From: Polynucleobacter sp. MG-Unter2-18
GTDB lineage: Bacteria > Pseudomonadota > Gammaproteobacteria > Burkholderiales > Burkholderiaceae
Assembly: GCF_018687675.1 (NCBI RefSeq)
Contig: NZ_CP061302.1
Span: 310,001-374,000, forward strand
Direction of reading: 5' to 3'
DNA: 64,000 bases
The position numbers and the translations under genes are program-made. This document shows, in pieces, positions 8,629-17,426 of the stretch; within the stretch, counting starts at the first letter, position 1; the number at the start of each line of letters is the position of its first letter. The notes beneath the pieces are model-generated. The model searched no databases. It was given only the letters and a program-made list of their open reading frames with translations, and was not told the origin of the DNA.

Positions 8629-9748
8629 GCCTATTATCGAATTCGAAAGCCTCGCCCGCACTAACCAGACCTTGATGTCGGACCTTGAGGCGGCAAGTTC
8701 TAAGGTCATTCGCTCAGGCTGGTATGTGCTTGGATGCGAAGTCGCTGCCTTCGAGACCGAGTTTGCAGCTTACGTTGGCAGCAGACACTGTATCGGTGTA
8801 GCTAATGGCCTGGATGCACTCATGCTGTCTATTGAAGCATTAGATCTACCCAAGCCCAGCGATATTCTAGTCGCTTCCAATACCTATATCGCGACGATAC
8901 TGGCAATCGTGAGGGCCGGCCATCGCCCTGTATTGGTTGAGCCGGTTCTGGAAACTTTCAACCTAGATCCTACCCTTCTTGAACAGGCAATGACTTCGGA
9001 AACCCGCGCGATTTGTGTCACGCACTTGTTCGGAAAACCTTGCAGAATGGATGCTATTACTGCGTTCGCACATAAATATGACCTGCGCCTTATTGAAGAC
9101 TGCGCTCAATCACATGGCGCGACCCTCGCGGGTACTATGACCGGAACGTTTGGTGATGCTGGTTGTTTCAGCTTCTATCCGACCAAGAATCTTGGGGCGC
9201 TGGGTGATGCCGGCGCAGTGGTGACTAATGACGATGCTCTGGCTGATCGCCTCCGCCATCTGCGCAACTATGGCTCCAAGCTGAAATATGTCAATGAGTA
9301 TCCTGGCGTCAATTCACGTCTTGATGAGTTACAGGCAGCCATGTTACGTATCAAGTTACGTCACCTTAATGATCTGACTAGTCATAAGCGTATGCTGGCG
9401 GACATTTATTTCAAGGGTTTGCCGAACTGGATTCCTCTGCCAGTTAGACGGGCCGACGAGTTTGATGTTTTTCACATCTTTGCGATTCGTTGCCCGCAGC
9501 GAGATGCCTTGCGTCAATATATGTTCGAACACGGCATCAAGACGGAAATCCACTATCCGATTCCTCCGCATAAACAACAGGCCATGGCCGGAGCGCTATC
9601 CGGCAGTTACCCGATCGCCGAGGCTTTGCATGCGACTGAGCTCAGCCTGCCGATTTCAATGGGGCACACGGCTGGAGAGATCAATGCCGTATGTGAAGTG
9701 CTATCTGCACATGAGGTGCGCCAATTCTTTGAGGCGGAAAGGCTGTGA
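8621..9748 (+). CDS. dTDP-3-amino-3,6-dideoxyhexose aminotransferase, DegT family
   Basis: A 375-residue PLP enzyme of the DegT/DnrJ/EryC1 family. The PLP-lysine is Lys189 in FSFYPTKNLGALGDAGA, with IEDCAQSHGA supplying the cofactor Asp. The VLGCEVAAFE N-terminus and HPYPIP-like segment (IHYPIPPHKQQ) resemble FdtB/QdtB/DesV, which aminate the 3-keto sugar made by the preceding ketoisomerase. No N-acetyltransferase of the FdtC/QdtC type follows; methyltransferases flank the pair instead. It overlaps the next gene by four bases (GTGA). Confidence 0.87.
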   Translation: MTKPIIEFESLARTNQTLMSDLEAASSKVIRSGWYVLGCEVAAFETEFAAYVGSRHCIGVANGLDALMLSIEALDLPKPSDILVASNTYIATILAIVRAGHRPVLVEPVLETFNLDPTLLEQAMTSETRAICVTHLFGKPCRMDAITAFAHKYDLRLIEDCAQSHGATLAGTMTGTFGDAGCFSFYPTKNLGALGDAGAVVTNDDALADRLRHLRNYGSKLKYVNEYPGVNSRLDELQAAMLRIKLRHLNDLTSHKRMLADIYFKGLPNWIPLPVRRADEFDVFHIFAIRCPQRDALRQYMFEHGIKTEIHYPIPPHKQQAMAGALSGSYPIAEALHATELSLPISMGHTAGEINAVCEVLSAHEVRQFFEAERL

Positions 9749-10881
9749 GGGTTCTACTTCTTGATACCTATTACCCGGCATTCCTGCGCCAGATTTATTC
9801 AGCCAATGTTGATTTGGCCAAGGCAGGATATGCGGTGCAACGCGACTTTCTGCTGGATCAATGCTTCGGCACTTCCGACTTTTATTCGCGGCACTTGAAT
9901 GAGCTGGGCTGTGAAGCGCAAAACTTGATTGCGAACTGCGTCCCGTTGCAAAATCGATGGGCCCAGGAGGCGGGTATTTCAGTATTTAGGCCATTCCTGG
10001 AAATATCCCCTCGCCTCTATAGACTGCCACATATGGGGCGCTTGCTTGCTCGATTGCCCGGTTTGCAGCACCTTGTTTCAGAGCAAATCAGGCAATTCAA
10101 GCCGGATGTCCTGTACTGCCAGGATATTAATTTCTTGGTGCCGGAAACTTTGCAGGCGTTGAAAAAATCAGTACCACTGATTGTTGGACAAATTGCCTCT
10201 CCGCTACCTGCAGCACCTTTTTGTCGTGGTTACGACTTAATCCTAACTTCCTTTCCGCACTTTGTCCCTGGTCTTCGTGCCCTGGGTGTGGCGGCCGAGT
10301 TTTTCCGCATTGGCTTCGACCCTAGCATCCTCGAGCGTCTCGGCTCTGTCGAAAAAGACATTCCCGCAAGCTTTGTCGGGGGGATCGGCCGACATCATGG
10401 CAAGGCTGTTCCAACCCTTGAATATTTGGCTCGCAAGACACCAATTGAGTTCTTTGGCTATGGTGTTGAGAATCTTGACCCGCAGTCTCCAATTCGCCTC
10501 AGGCATCACGGCGAGGTTTGGGGGTTAGATATGTACCGGGCCTTGGCGCGCAGCCGGATCACAATGAACCGTCATATCAGCGCTGCGGAAAACAATGCAA
10601 ATAATATGCGGTTGTACGAGGCGACAGGTGTTGGTACCTTGCTACTGACTGATAGGAAAGACAATCTAGGCGAACTTTTCGAGATCGGCAAGGAGGTACT
10701 TGCATACGAAAGCCCGGAAGAGGCTGCTTCTATTATTTCCCACTATTTAAATCATCCAGCCGAAGCAGCCGTGATTGCACGAGCAGGCCAGGCACGTACC
10801 TTGTCTGAGCATAGCTATGCAGCACGCATGGTTGAGTTGTTCCCAATACTAAAAGCCCATCTGGGGCAGAAAGGCCATTAA
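9745..10881 (+). CDS. glycosyltransferase, CgeB/group 1-like
   Basis: A 378-residue GT-B-like protein. The N-terminal half contains VLYCQDINFLVPETLQALKK. The C-terminal half has SRITMNRHISAAENNANNMR and LYEATGVGTLLLTDRKDNL, matching the glycosyltransferase group 1 C-terminal form found in CgeB/YkvP-like proteins. GTG 9745 overlaps the stop of the aminotransferase. It probably adds the amino sugar made by the upstream pair to the growing surface glycan; donor and acceptor are not determinable here. Confidence 0.8.
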   Translation: MRVLLLDTYYPAFLRQIYSANVDLAKAGYAVQRDFLLDQCFGTSDFYSRHLNELGCEAQNLIANCVPLQNRWAQEAGISVFRPFLEISPRLYRLPHMGRLLARLPGLQHLVSEQIRQFKPDVLYCQDINFLVPETLQALKKSVPLIVGQIASPLPAAPFCRGYDLILTSFPHFVPGLRALGVAAEFFRIGFDPSILERLGSVEKDIPASFVGGIGRHHGKAVPTLEYLARKTPIEFFGYGVENLDPQSPIRLRHHGEVWGLDMYRALARSRITMNRHISAAENNANNMRLYEATGVGTLLLTDRKDNLGELFEIGKEVLAYESPEEAASIISHYLNHPAEAAVIARAGQARTLSEHSYAARMVELFPILKAHLGQKGH

Positions 10882-11565
10882 ATGGGCATTGAGCAGAAAT
10901 CACAGGAAGCTGTTAGCCAGTACTACGACCAAGACTACTTCAGCTGGCAGAAAAATATTGGTGCCTTTGGTGGCTGGGCGAATTCAAGCAAGTTCTTCGA
11001 GACCATCAAAAAGAGTGATGTCGTCGTGGATTTTGGTTGTGGTGGCGGGTTTTTGCTGAATAATCTAGAGTGTGCCGTTAAGATTGGTATTGAGCCCAAT
11101 ACTTCGGCGGTAGAAACTATCCGGACTCATGGTGTGCGGCATTTCCTGAGTGTGGCAGAGGCGCTTGCCGTTCTAGGGGAGGGTTCAGTCGATGTCATCA
11201 TCTCAAACCATGCGCTTGAGCACACACTTAATCCACTACAAGAGCTAAAGGATCTACGGCTTTTACTGAAGGTTGGTGGCACCATTCACTTCTTTGTGCC
11301 ATGTGACTCGGTCACTTATCGCTACAACCCGAGGGATATTAACTACCACTTGTTTAGCTGGAGCCCTCAAAACTTTGGCAATTTGTTTACTGAAGCTGGA
11401 TTTGAGGTGCAGTATGCAAAGGCATACATTCACAAATGGCCGCCGCTGTACCATATTTTTGCTCGATTGGGCCGCCCCGTTTTCAATTTTGTTTGTCGCC
11501 TTTACGCGCGGGTTGAGCGTTCATGGTTTCAGGTCGAGGTCAAAGCCACAAAGGTGGCCGCCTAA
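10882..11565 (+). CDS. class I SAM-dependent methyltransferase
   Basis: A 227-residue methyltransferase. VVDFGCGGGFLLNNL (about residues 49-63) is a canonical motif I, IGIEPNTSAVE contains the acidic ribose-binding position, and DVIISNHALEHTLNPLQELK with LLKVGGTIHFFVP are motifs IV and V of the Methyltransf_11/23 group. The ATG follows the previous TAA immediately. It is the second methyltransferase of the cluster and may cap or O-/N-methylate a glycan residue. Confidence 0.85.
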   Translation: MGIEQKSQEAVSQYYDQDYFSWQKNIGAFGGWANSSKFFETIKKSDVVVDFGCGGGFLLNNLECAVKIGIEPNTSAVETIRTHGVRHFLSVAEALAVLGEGSVDVIISNHALEHTLNPLQELKDLRLLLKVGGTIHFFVPCDSVTYRYNPRDINYHLFSWSPQNFGNLFTEAGFEVQYAKAYIHKWPPLYHIFARLGRPVFNFVCRLYARVERSWFQVEVKATKVAA

Positions 11566-11676
11566 GCTCCTCAGTATGCATCCATCCTCTTATCGCCTGG
11601 GTTTTAACTTGACCTTGCCAAATCGCGTTTGCGCGTGTAAGTCTGCTCGCCTAGTTAGGTAGAAAGATATTCTTTG

Positions 11677-12651
11677 ATGCGGCCAAAATACTTCTGCACG
11701 CTTTTTGATAGCGGATATATGCTAAAGGGTCTAACTATGATTCGCAGCTTGGCGCATTTCTGCCCGAGTGCGAAAATCTATGTGCTCTGTATGGATGCTC
11801 AGACCAAAAATATACTTGAGCGCTTGGATTTACCTTTCGTTAATTGTATTAGATTAGCAGAAGTTGAAAACGAGGATTTACTAAGAGTTAAGGCGGAGCG
11901 TGGAGTGGCCGAGTATTGTTGGACACTCTCTTCGTGCTTCACCTGGTATGTGATGCAGAACTATCCTGAAATTGAATTTCTTACCTATGTCGATGCAGAT
12001 ATGCTGTTCTATTCTGATGTACAGCCTTTATTTGACGAAATCGGCAATGCATCTATCGCCATCATCGAACATCGATTTACGCCACGCCTTCAGCATCGCG
12101 AAGTCAATGGCCGCTTCTGTGTTGAATGGGTAAGCTTTCGACGAGATGAGCAGGGCCTTGCTTGTCTGTTGTGCTGGCGCGAGCAATGCATTGAATGGTG
12201 CTACTACCGCCTTGAAGATGGAAAGATGGGGGATCAGAAGTATCTTGATGAGTGGCCAGATCGGTACTCTAGGTGTCACATTTTGCAGCATCCAGGTGCA
12301 GGAATTGCCCCATGGAATTACGAACAGTATGAATTTTTTTCCAGTCCGGACGGAACAATTTTAGTTCAAGGCGCTGCGCTAATTTTCTATCACTTTCATC
12401 AGTTTCAATTATTGGGTAATGGCAAATATGACCGTTTATCGGCTTTTTACACTTCGCATTGCGCAGAACCTGCAGCAGTTTATGAGGTCTATGAAAGAGC
12501 TTTGGATAATTGTCTTGCGGCAGTCAGGAGTGTTGAGCCAGGGTTTAAGGCTGGTTTCAAAACTGTAGGAAGTGTAAAAAGTAGGCGGCTCATACAGCGC
12601 TATGTGCCGATGTGGGCGAAGGAACTTGCTCGAAAATTCCTTCGCTATTGA
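11677..12651 (+). CDS. glycosyltransferase with GT-A DxD motif
   Basis: A 324-residue predicted glycosyltransferase. The N-terminus LFDSGYMLKGLTMIRSL and the metal-binding TYVDADMLFYSDVQPLF resemble the GT8-like nucleotide-diphospho-sugar transferases. ATG 11677 is preferred to the TTG just before it. The gene looks more A+T rich than the block before 11.5 kb, so it may have a separate origin. Sugar specificity is unknown. Confidence 0.75.
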   Translation: MRPKYFCTLFDSGYMLKGLTMIRSLAHFCPSAKIYVLCMDAQTKNILERLDLPFVNCIRLAEVENEDLLRVKAERGVAEYCWTLSSCFTWYVMQNYPEIEFLTYVDADMLFYSDVQPLFDEIGNASIAIIEHRFTPRLQHREVNGRFCVEWVSFRRDEQGLACLLCWREQCIEWCYYRLEDGKMGDQKYLDEWPDRYSRCHILQHPGAGIAPWNYEQYEFFSSPDGTILVQGAALIFYHFHQFQLLGNGKYDRLSAFYTSHCAEPAAVYEVYERALDNCLAAVRSVEPGFKAGFKTVGSVKSRRLIQRYVPMWAKELARKFLRY

Positions 12652-12655
12652 AATC

Positions 12656-13417
12656 ATGCAAGAGTCCCATTTGAAGATTTCTGTTGTGACTGTTTGCTAT
12701 AACAGTGCTAAGACTCTAGCTAAGGCGCTGCAATCAGTTCGCGATCAAAACTGGCCCCATGTTGAGCATATTGTTATCGATGGCGGCTCTAAAGATACGA
12801 CTTCAGAGATCCTTAATCGATTTTGTTCAAGCCTAGCGTATGTAGTTAGTGAACCAGACAATGGTATTTACGACGCGATGAATAAAGGCATTCAAAGGGC
12901 AACTGGCGATATTGTCTGCTTTTTGAACTCCGACGATCATTATGCTGACAAAACTATTTTGTCTCGTGTTGCAGCGCGTATGAAAAAGGGTGAGCTTGAT
13001 GCTGTGTTCGGCGACGTCACCTTTTTTAATGAAGGCGATCCTGACCGAACCATTCGCCACTATCGCTCAGCTTCATTTCACCTCAGTAGTTTGGCTTGGG
13101 GTTTGATGCCAGCACATCCCGCGCTATTTATGAGGCGAGAGATTTATTCACGACTAGGTGGATTCAAACCAGAGTACCGTATTGCTGGTGATTTTGAGTT
13201 CATTGCACGAGCATTTGCAGCTTCCCACCTTCGCTACGAGTACCTTCCTGAAGTTCTGGTAAAAATGCAGACGGGGGGGGTCAGTACCGCCTCAGGTTTT
13301 AAAGGTAGAATCCTTCACAACCAGGAGTTGCTTAGAGCCTGTCGAGAGAATGGGATTGAAACGAACATTTTCAAGATCCTCTCAAGATATCCTAAGAAGC
13401 TCTTAGAGTTAATCTAG
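12656..13417 (+). CDS. glycosyltransferase family 2
   Basis: A 253-residue GT-A enzyme. KISVVTVCYNSAKTLAKALQ, EHIVIDGGSKDTT, SEPDNGIYDAMNKGI and FLNSDDHYAD (DxD-type) are the standard GT2 motifs of the WcaE-like branch; KMQTGGVST is the conserved C-terminal loop. I place the start at ATG 12656, just after the previous stop, rather than at an in-frame ATG 54 bases earlier. It is the last gene of the glycan cluster. A G8 tract encodes the conserved Gly-Gly. Confidence 0.88.
   Translation: MQESHLKISVVTVCYNSAKTLAKALQSVRDQNWPHVEHIVIDGGSKDTTSEILNRFCSSLAYVVSEPDNGIYDAMNKGIQRATGDIVCFLNSDDHYADKTILSRVAARMKKGELDAVFGDVTFFNEGDPDRTIRHYRSASFHLSSLAWGLMPAHPALFMRREIYSRLGGFKPEYRIAGDFEFIARAFAASHLRYEYLPEVLVKMQTGGVSTASGFKGRILHNQELLRACRENGIETNIFKILSRYPKKLLELI
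13273..13280 (+). repeat. G8 homopolymer in the GT2 gene
   Basis: Eight consecutive G bases encode the Gly-Gly of the conserved TGGVST loop near the end of the GT2 glycosyltransferase. The frame is open as read. A one-base slip would replace the last 45 or so residues, so it is a candidate phase-variation site. Confidence 0.6.
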
Positions 13418-13989
13418 CTTTCAGACTTGCTCTATGTATCGCATGATCTCAAGCAGAGTCTTCCTTATCATAATAAATCCTGAGTTCTATTTATTCTCAT
13501 AGAGTAGTCGCTGAATCGAGAAGTCTTTGCTTTCGGTAACCCAAGTTTTACAACGAATTTTTTGTTAATCCGGTTGACTTAGCTGAGGTTCAAGATCTTT
13601 AAAAAATCATTGCTCAGATGAGAATTTTAATGTGGAGTATGTAGTGGGATATGATAAACAGGGCCCCTTCAGTTGGGTTTTGACGATGCTTAAGTGTCAA
13701 ATAGAGTGAATTTTGTGACTAGCGCACCCGCAGTTCGGCATCGTGCACTATATACATAAAGTGGAATATGAGCGACTACGCAGTCTGTTGTAGGTTACAG
13801 TTCAGGGCATGTCTTCGATAATTTGGCTACAAACTTCATTACGATTTTGGTCAATTGTGTTAGTGGTACTAATCGCGTTGTGAATAAAAGGTGTTTATGC
13901 GCTCGAAACTCCATTAGGGGCACCACAAATCTAAAACCGATTAGACCTACTAAGATTTGAGGATAGTGCACTAAGACCTCTTTAGGTCT
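13418..13989. other. gene-free gap between glycan cluster and phosphosugar transferase
   Basis: About 570 A+T-rich bases with no convincing reading frame on either strand and no tRNA- or transposase-like sequence. A short hairpin (AGACCT/AGGTCT, 13974-13989) touches the stop codon of the minus-strand gene; it lacks a T-run on that strand and is only a weak terminator candidate. The gap may be decayed coding sequence at the edge of a variable glycan island. Confidence 0.5.
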
Positions 13990-15084
13990 CTATCGCCTAT
14001 TAATCAAATACTCTGGCACTTTGTAATGTACTACTGACCAATAGAGCCAAGCATAGCTAATTGAAAAGAGCATTACAAATCCCTTTAGCGCGAGGTGATA
14101 GCGCCAGAAAAGCACAGCAGGAATAACGCCCAGAAGACAGAGTAGCCAAAGATAAGGTGAAGTCATTGAATTTCTGTAGATCTGGAGTTGTTGATCCTGA
14201 TCGCCATTATCCCAGCGTACTATTCTGCGATATACGAGTTGATGTAGATGTAGGGCATCCGGCATCCCAGGGTGAACGCGCTTCAAAATTACCCGTCGAT
14301 AAATTGTGAAAAGTGTTTCAAAGATAGGGTAGATGCAAAGCAATAGCGGAAACCATTTGGATACTTCGGGATGCCTTGCCGTTAAAAGGACTGAGAGTTC
14401 TGCAATCCAAAAACCTACTAGATAAGCGCCGCCATCGCCTAAGAAAATTAGGCCGCGTGGATAGTTCCAAACCAGAAAGCCCAGTAAGGCGCCAATCATT
14501 GCTAGTGCTGCAATCATGATTTGAGTATCGCCAACCTGAAAGGCGACATAGGTTAGTCCGCTAAGGATGATGATGGCAACCATGCTTGATAAGCCGTTAT
14601 AGCCATCAATAATGTTGAATGCATTTGCTACTCCAGCCACAGCAAAGCAGGTAATTCCAATAGCTAGTGCTGGGTAGGCAAGCATTAAGTTATCAATGCC
14701 CAATATCTGAACCGAGGTCAGCCAGCCACCTAAAAGATGGCCAGCAATTGCTGCAGCTATAAAGCTGGCAATGAGACGAATCTTGACACCTACTTTTTTA
14801 GTGACATCTTCCAGGAATCCAAATAGGAAGGCTGGAAGTGATGATGCTACTAAGAGCAATCCAAAATTTCCGACAGATTCGTTTTCAAATAGTCGCACTA
14901 TTAGCGAAACAACGAGGCCCAGCAGAATTCCAAGTCCACCAATACGAGGGACTGAGTGCGTATGAAATTTTTGTATTCCGCTGATATCGGAGTCAGCACT
15001 AAATTTTGAATGTAAATGGCTACTACGAATCACCCAAAGAGTGATTAATAAGGATGTTAGAAAGGAGACGGCTAAAACACTCAT
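13990..15084 (-). CDS. undecaprenyl-phosphate phosphosugar transferase, WecA/MraY family
   Basis: A 364-residue membrane enzyme with about ten helices. It would start lipid-linked glycan synthesis by moving a HexNAc-1-phosphate onto undecaprenyl phosphate. VPRIGGLGI, FLEDVTKKVG (residues 90-99), NAFNIIDGYNGL (154-165), FLGDGGAYLVGF and the cytoplasmic HLHQLVYRR are family motifs. The first acidic pair is Glu92-Asp93 rather than the Asp-Asp of WecA and MraY. It is not MraY itself, as no peptidoglycan genes are near; it probably primes the O-antigen or similar glycan built by the upstream cluster. Confidence 0.88.
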   Translation of the reverse strand: MSVLAVSFLTSLLITLWVIRSSHLHSKFSADSDISGIQKFHTHSVPRIGGLGILLGLVVSLIVRLFENESVGNFGLLLVASSLPAFLFGFLEDVTKKVGVKIRLIASFIAAAIAGHLLGGWLTSVQILGIDNLMLAYPALAIGITCFAVAGVANAFNIIDGYNGLSSMVAIIILSGLTYVAFQVGDTQIMIAALAMIGALLGFLVWNYPRGLIFLGDGGAYLVGFWIAELSVLLTARHPEVSKWFPLLLCIYPIFETLFTIYRRVILKRVHPGMPDALHLHQLVYRRIVRWDNGDQDQQLQIYRNSMTSPYLWLLCLLGVIPAVLFWRYHLALKGFVMLFSISYAWLYWSVVHYKVPEYLINRR

Positions 15085-15146
15085 ACTTCCTTAGTTATAG
15101 AAATTACACATTTTGTATGTCAATTTTAGTCTATTGAGATAAGCCC

Positions 15147-16166
15147 TTACGGCACCAAACTCAAAAACAAGAACTCAAAGAAGATAATCAAGTGCACTAC
15201 GCCCTGCAAGAGTGTTGTTCTGCCAATTGCAAGCGTTAGAGCGCCAATAAAGAAGCTTAGGTACATCAAAGTCATATTCAGGCTGCTGATGCCTAAGCTC
15301 AGGGGTAAGTTGAAGAAAATCGCTATTGCAGCAACTGTAGGGATTGTGAGTCCAATACTGGCTAGAGCTGATCCAAGTGCTAGGTTCAGACTACTTTGCA
15401 ATCGGTTAGCTCGGGCTGCTCTGACTGCTGCATATCCCTCTGGGAGTAGCACGAGCATAGCAATGGCGATACCAACGACAGTCTTGGGTGCTCCTGCTGC
15501 TTTAACTCCAGCTTCGATTGAGGGGTTAAGTGCCTCAGCTAGACCTACAACCACGATTAGTGAAATGAGTAACAGAAATGCGCTAATAGTTGTTTTGAGG
15601 TTGCTGGGCTTGTCAGCATGTGTATTGCTGTTTGCTTTTTGTTCTTCAGTCTTTGGCAGGTAGTAGTCGCGATGACTGATGGTCTGGAAAAATAAGAAGG
15701 CGACGTAAAGAGCGAAACAGGCAATGCCCGCAAAAGCAAGCTGACTCTTGGTAAAGTCTGGTCCTGGAGTACTGGTCGTGACCATAGGCATCACCAAAAT
15801 AAAGGTAGCCATCGCTGTCAGTACGCCTAATGCAGAGTTGGTGCCCTCATTGCGAAAAGACATCTCATGATGCTTAAAACCTCCCATAAAGATGCATAGT
15901 CCAATCACACCATTAATCACAATCATGACGGTTGCAAAGACGGCATCGCGAGCAATAAATTCAGCGCCCTCGTGACCGGCAAGCATCATTGCAATAATGA
16001 GAGATACTTCAATAATAGTGACGCTAATCGATAGCACTAATGTTCCATAAGGCTCCCCCGTTTTATGGGCGATGACTTCAGCATGGTGAACTGCGGATAG
16101 CACTGCCCCAATTAGAGTGACACCCATCAGGATGATGAACCAGGTTTGGCCAAGAAGATGTGTCAT
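15147..16166 (-). CDS. chaA: ChaA-like calcium/sodium:proton antiporter
   Basis: A 339-residue inner-membrane antiporter with two repeats of the CaCA/CAX fold. The first alpha-repeat contains HHAEVIAHKTGEPYGTLVLS and TIIEVSLIIAMM. The second contains VLLPEGYAAVRAARANRLQ and LALGSALASIGLTIPTVA. The acidic residues of both repeats (Glu in IIEVS and LPEGY) are the expected ion ligands. It exports Ca2+ or Na+ in exchange for protons. It is transcribed away from cbiX. Confidence 0.87.
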   Translation of the reverse strand: MTHLLGQTWFIILMGVTLIGAVLSAVHHAEVIAHKTGEPYGTLVLSISVTIIEVSLIIAMMLAGHEGAEFIARDAVFATVMIVINGVIGLCIFMGGFKHHEMSFRNEGTNSALGVLTAMATFILVMPMVTTSTPGPDFTKSQLAFAGIACFALYVAFLFFQTISHRDYYLPKTEEQKANSNTHADKPSNLKTTISAFLLLISLIVVVGLAEALNPSIEAGVKAAGAPKTVVGIAIAMLVLLPEGYAAVRAARANRLQSSLNLALGSALASIGLTIPTVAAIAIFFNLPLSLGISSLNMTLMYLSFFIGALTLAIGRTTLLQGVVHLIIFFEFLFLSLVP

Positions 16167-16256
16167 ATTAATTAATGGGTGCAGAGTATATGTTGGTGAA
16201 GTGCTTAAATTCAGGGTAAGCTTGGATGAACAAGGGTGATAGTTTAAAAGGTTTAC

Positions 16257-16625
16257 ATGAATATGAAGGCAATCGTCTTATTTGGCCATGGTGCCCGTGA
16301 TGCTCGTTGGCGCGAGCCTTTTGACCGTTTAGCTTCACTCTGGAAGAGTCGTTACCCCAATGCCCCGGTGGAAGTAGCCTTTTTGGAGCTCATGCAGCCA
16401 AGCTTAGAAGGGGCGATTGCCACTCAAGTATTGGCGGGTGCTAAGGAAGTAGTAGTTGTGCCGGTGTTTTTTGGGCAAGGCGGTCATTTGCGCAACGACT
16501 TCCCAGTGTTGCTTGCATCTTGTCAGGAAAAATTCCCTAGCGTGACTTTAAGCGCTACGCCTGCCGTCGGTGAAGATGACGCTGTCTTGCAAGCCATCAT
16601 TGATTTTGCTGCTAGAGCTATTTAA
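16257..16625 (+). CDS. cbiX: sirohydrochlorin chelatase, short CbiX type
   Basis: A 122-residue single-domain class II chelatase, the size of the short CbiX form. LFGHGARDARW and GGHLRNDFP carry the two metal-binding histidines. It inserts metal into sirohydrochlorin. Beside cobA and sulfite reductase the likely metal is iron, giving siroheme. Its last 78 bases overlap the end of cobA on the other strand. The start may be ATG 16257 or the ATG two codons later. Confidence 0.9.
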   Translation: MNMKAIVLFGHGARDARWREPFDRLASLWKSRYPNAPVEVAFLELMQPSLEGAIATQVLAGAKEVVVVPVFFGQGGHLRNDFPVLLASCQEKFPSVTLSATPAVGEDDAVLQAIIDFAARAI

Positions 16626-17426
16626 GCTCTCGTCTTGGTTGTGATTGATATTGCTTGTTTGTTGTTTCTCTCTTAAGGCTTCGCCAATCATAATGAGTGC
16701 AGGCGAGGCACTATCAAACCAATCATTCGCTTTGCCGTTAGCTAATTCACCGAGGGTACTTGACCAGTGACGTTCATTCTTGGTGCTCACGGCTTCAAGG
16801 ATATGAGCTGGTGTTTCACTTGTATGCAAAGAGTTTCCGTTAATTAATTGTTTGGCAATATTGCTAGCATCTTTGCGACCCATGTAATACACCACAGTGT
16901 CTGCACTTGGGTTTTGCAAGGGTTGACTCTTGTTCTCCTCCGCTTCACTTGTTAGACTTTCTGTAAGCTCATTGGATTGCGCCAAAGTCACAAAAGCAAC
17001 GCTTCTACTTATGCCACGTAAAGTGAGTGATTGCTGGATGGCTGCTGCACCTGCTAGGGCAGCAGTAATTCCTGGAACCACCTGAACTTCAATGTGATGC
17101 TGTTTGAGTGCTTGAATTTCTTCATCGGCGCGACCAAACATCATGGGGTCACCACCTTTAAGCCTGACAATGATTTGGTGTTTCTGTGCAGCATCGATTA
17201 AGCGCTTATTAATGAAGTGCTGGGCTGAAGACAGCTTGCCACAACGTTTTCCTACAGGCACTTTAATGGCTTGAGGGCATAACTCCAGCATGGCTGGATC
17301 AACTAATGCGTCATGAAAAACAATATCGGCCTGCTTTAGGAGTTTTGCACCGCGAACGGTTATTAGGTCAGCCGCACCAGGACCTGCGCCAACTAAATAG
17401 ACTTTGCCGAGAGTGGAGTTTTTCAT
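16548..17426 (-). CDS. cobA: uroporphyrinogen-III C-methyltransferase
   Basis: A 292-residue SUMT that makes precorrin-2 from uroporphyrinogen III with two SAM. KVYLVGAGPGAADLITVRGA is the N-terminal SAM loop, and RLKGGDPMMFGRADEE and VVPGITAALAGAA are signature motifs. A Ser/Glu/Asn-rich insert (about 153-173) and a polar tail of about 45 residues lie outside the conserved core. The tail is the part that overlaps cbiX in antisense. The start overlaps the stop of the DUF934 gene by four bases, so it is in the cysI operon. Confidence 0.92.
   Translation of the reverse strand: MKNSTLGKVYLVGAGPGAADLITVRGAKLLKQADIVFHDALVDPAMLELCPQAIKVPVGKRCGKLSSAQHFINKRLIDAAQKHQIIVRLKGGDPMMFGRADEEIQALKQHHIEVQVVPGITAALAGAAAIQQSLTLRGISRSVAFVTLAQSNELTESLTSEAEENKSQPLQNPSADTVVYYMGRKDASNIAKQLINGNSLHTSETPAHILEAVSTKNERHWSSTLGELANGKANDWFDSASPALIMIGEALREKQQTSNINHNQDESLNSSSSKINDGLQDSVIFTDGRRSA

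Noticed and set aside
13418..13989. tRNA, small RNA or broken gene in the long gap
   Set aside because: No cloverleaf arms, no TTCGA-type loop and no protein similarity could be recognised in any frame.
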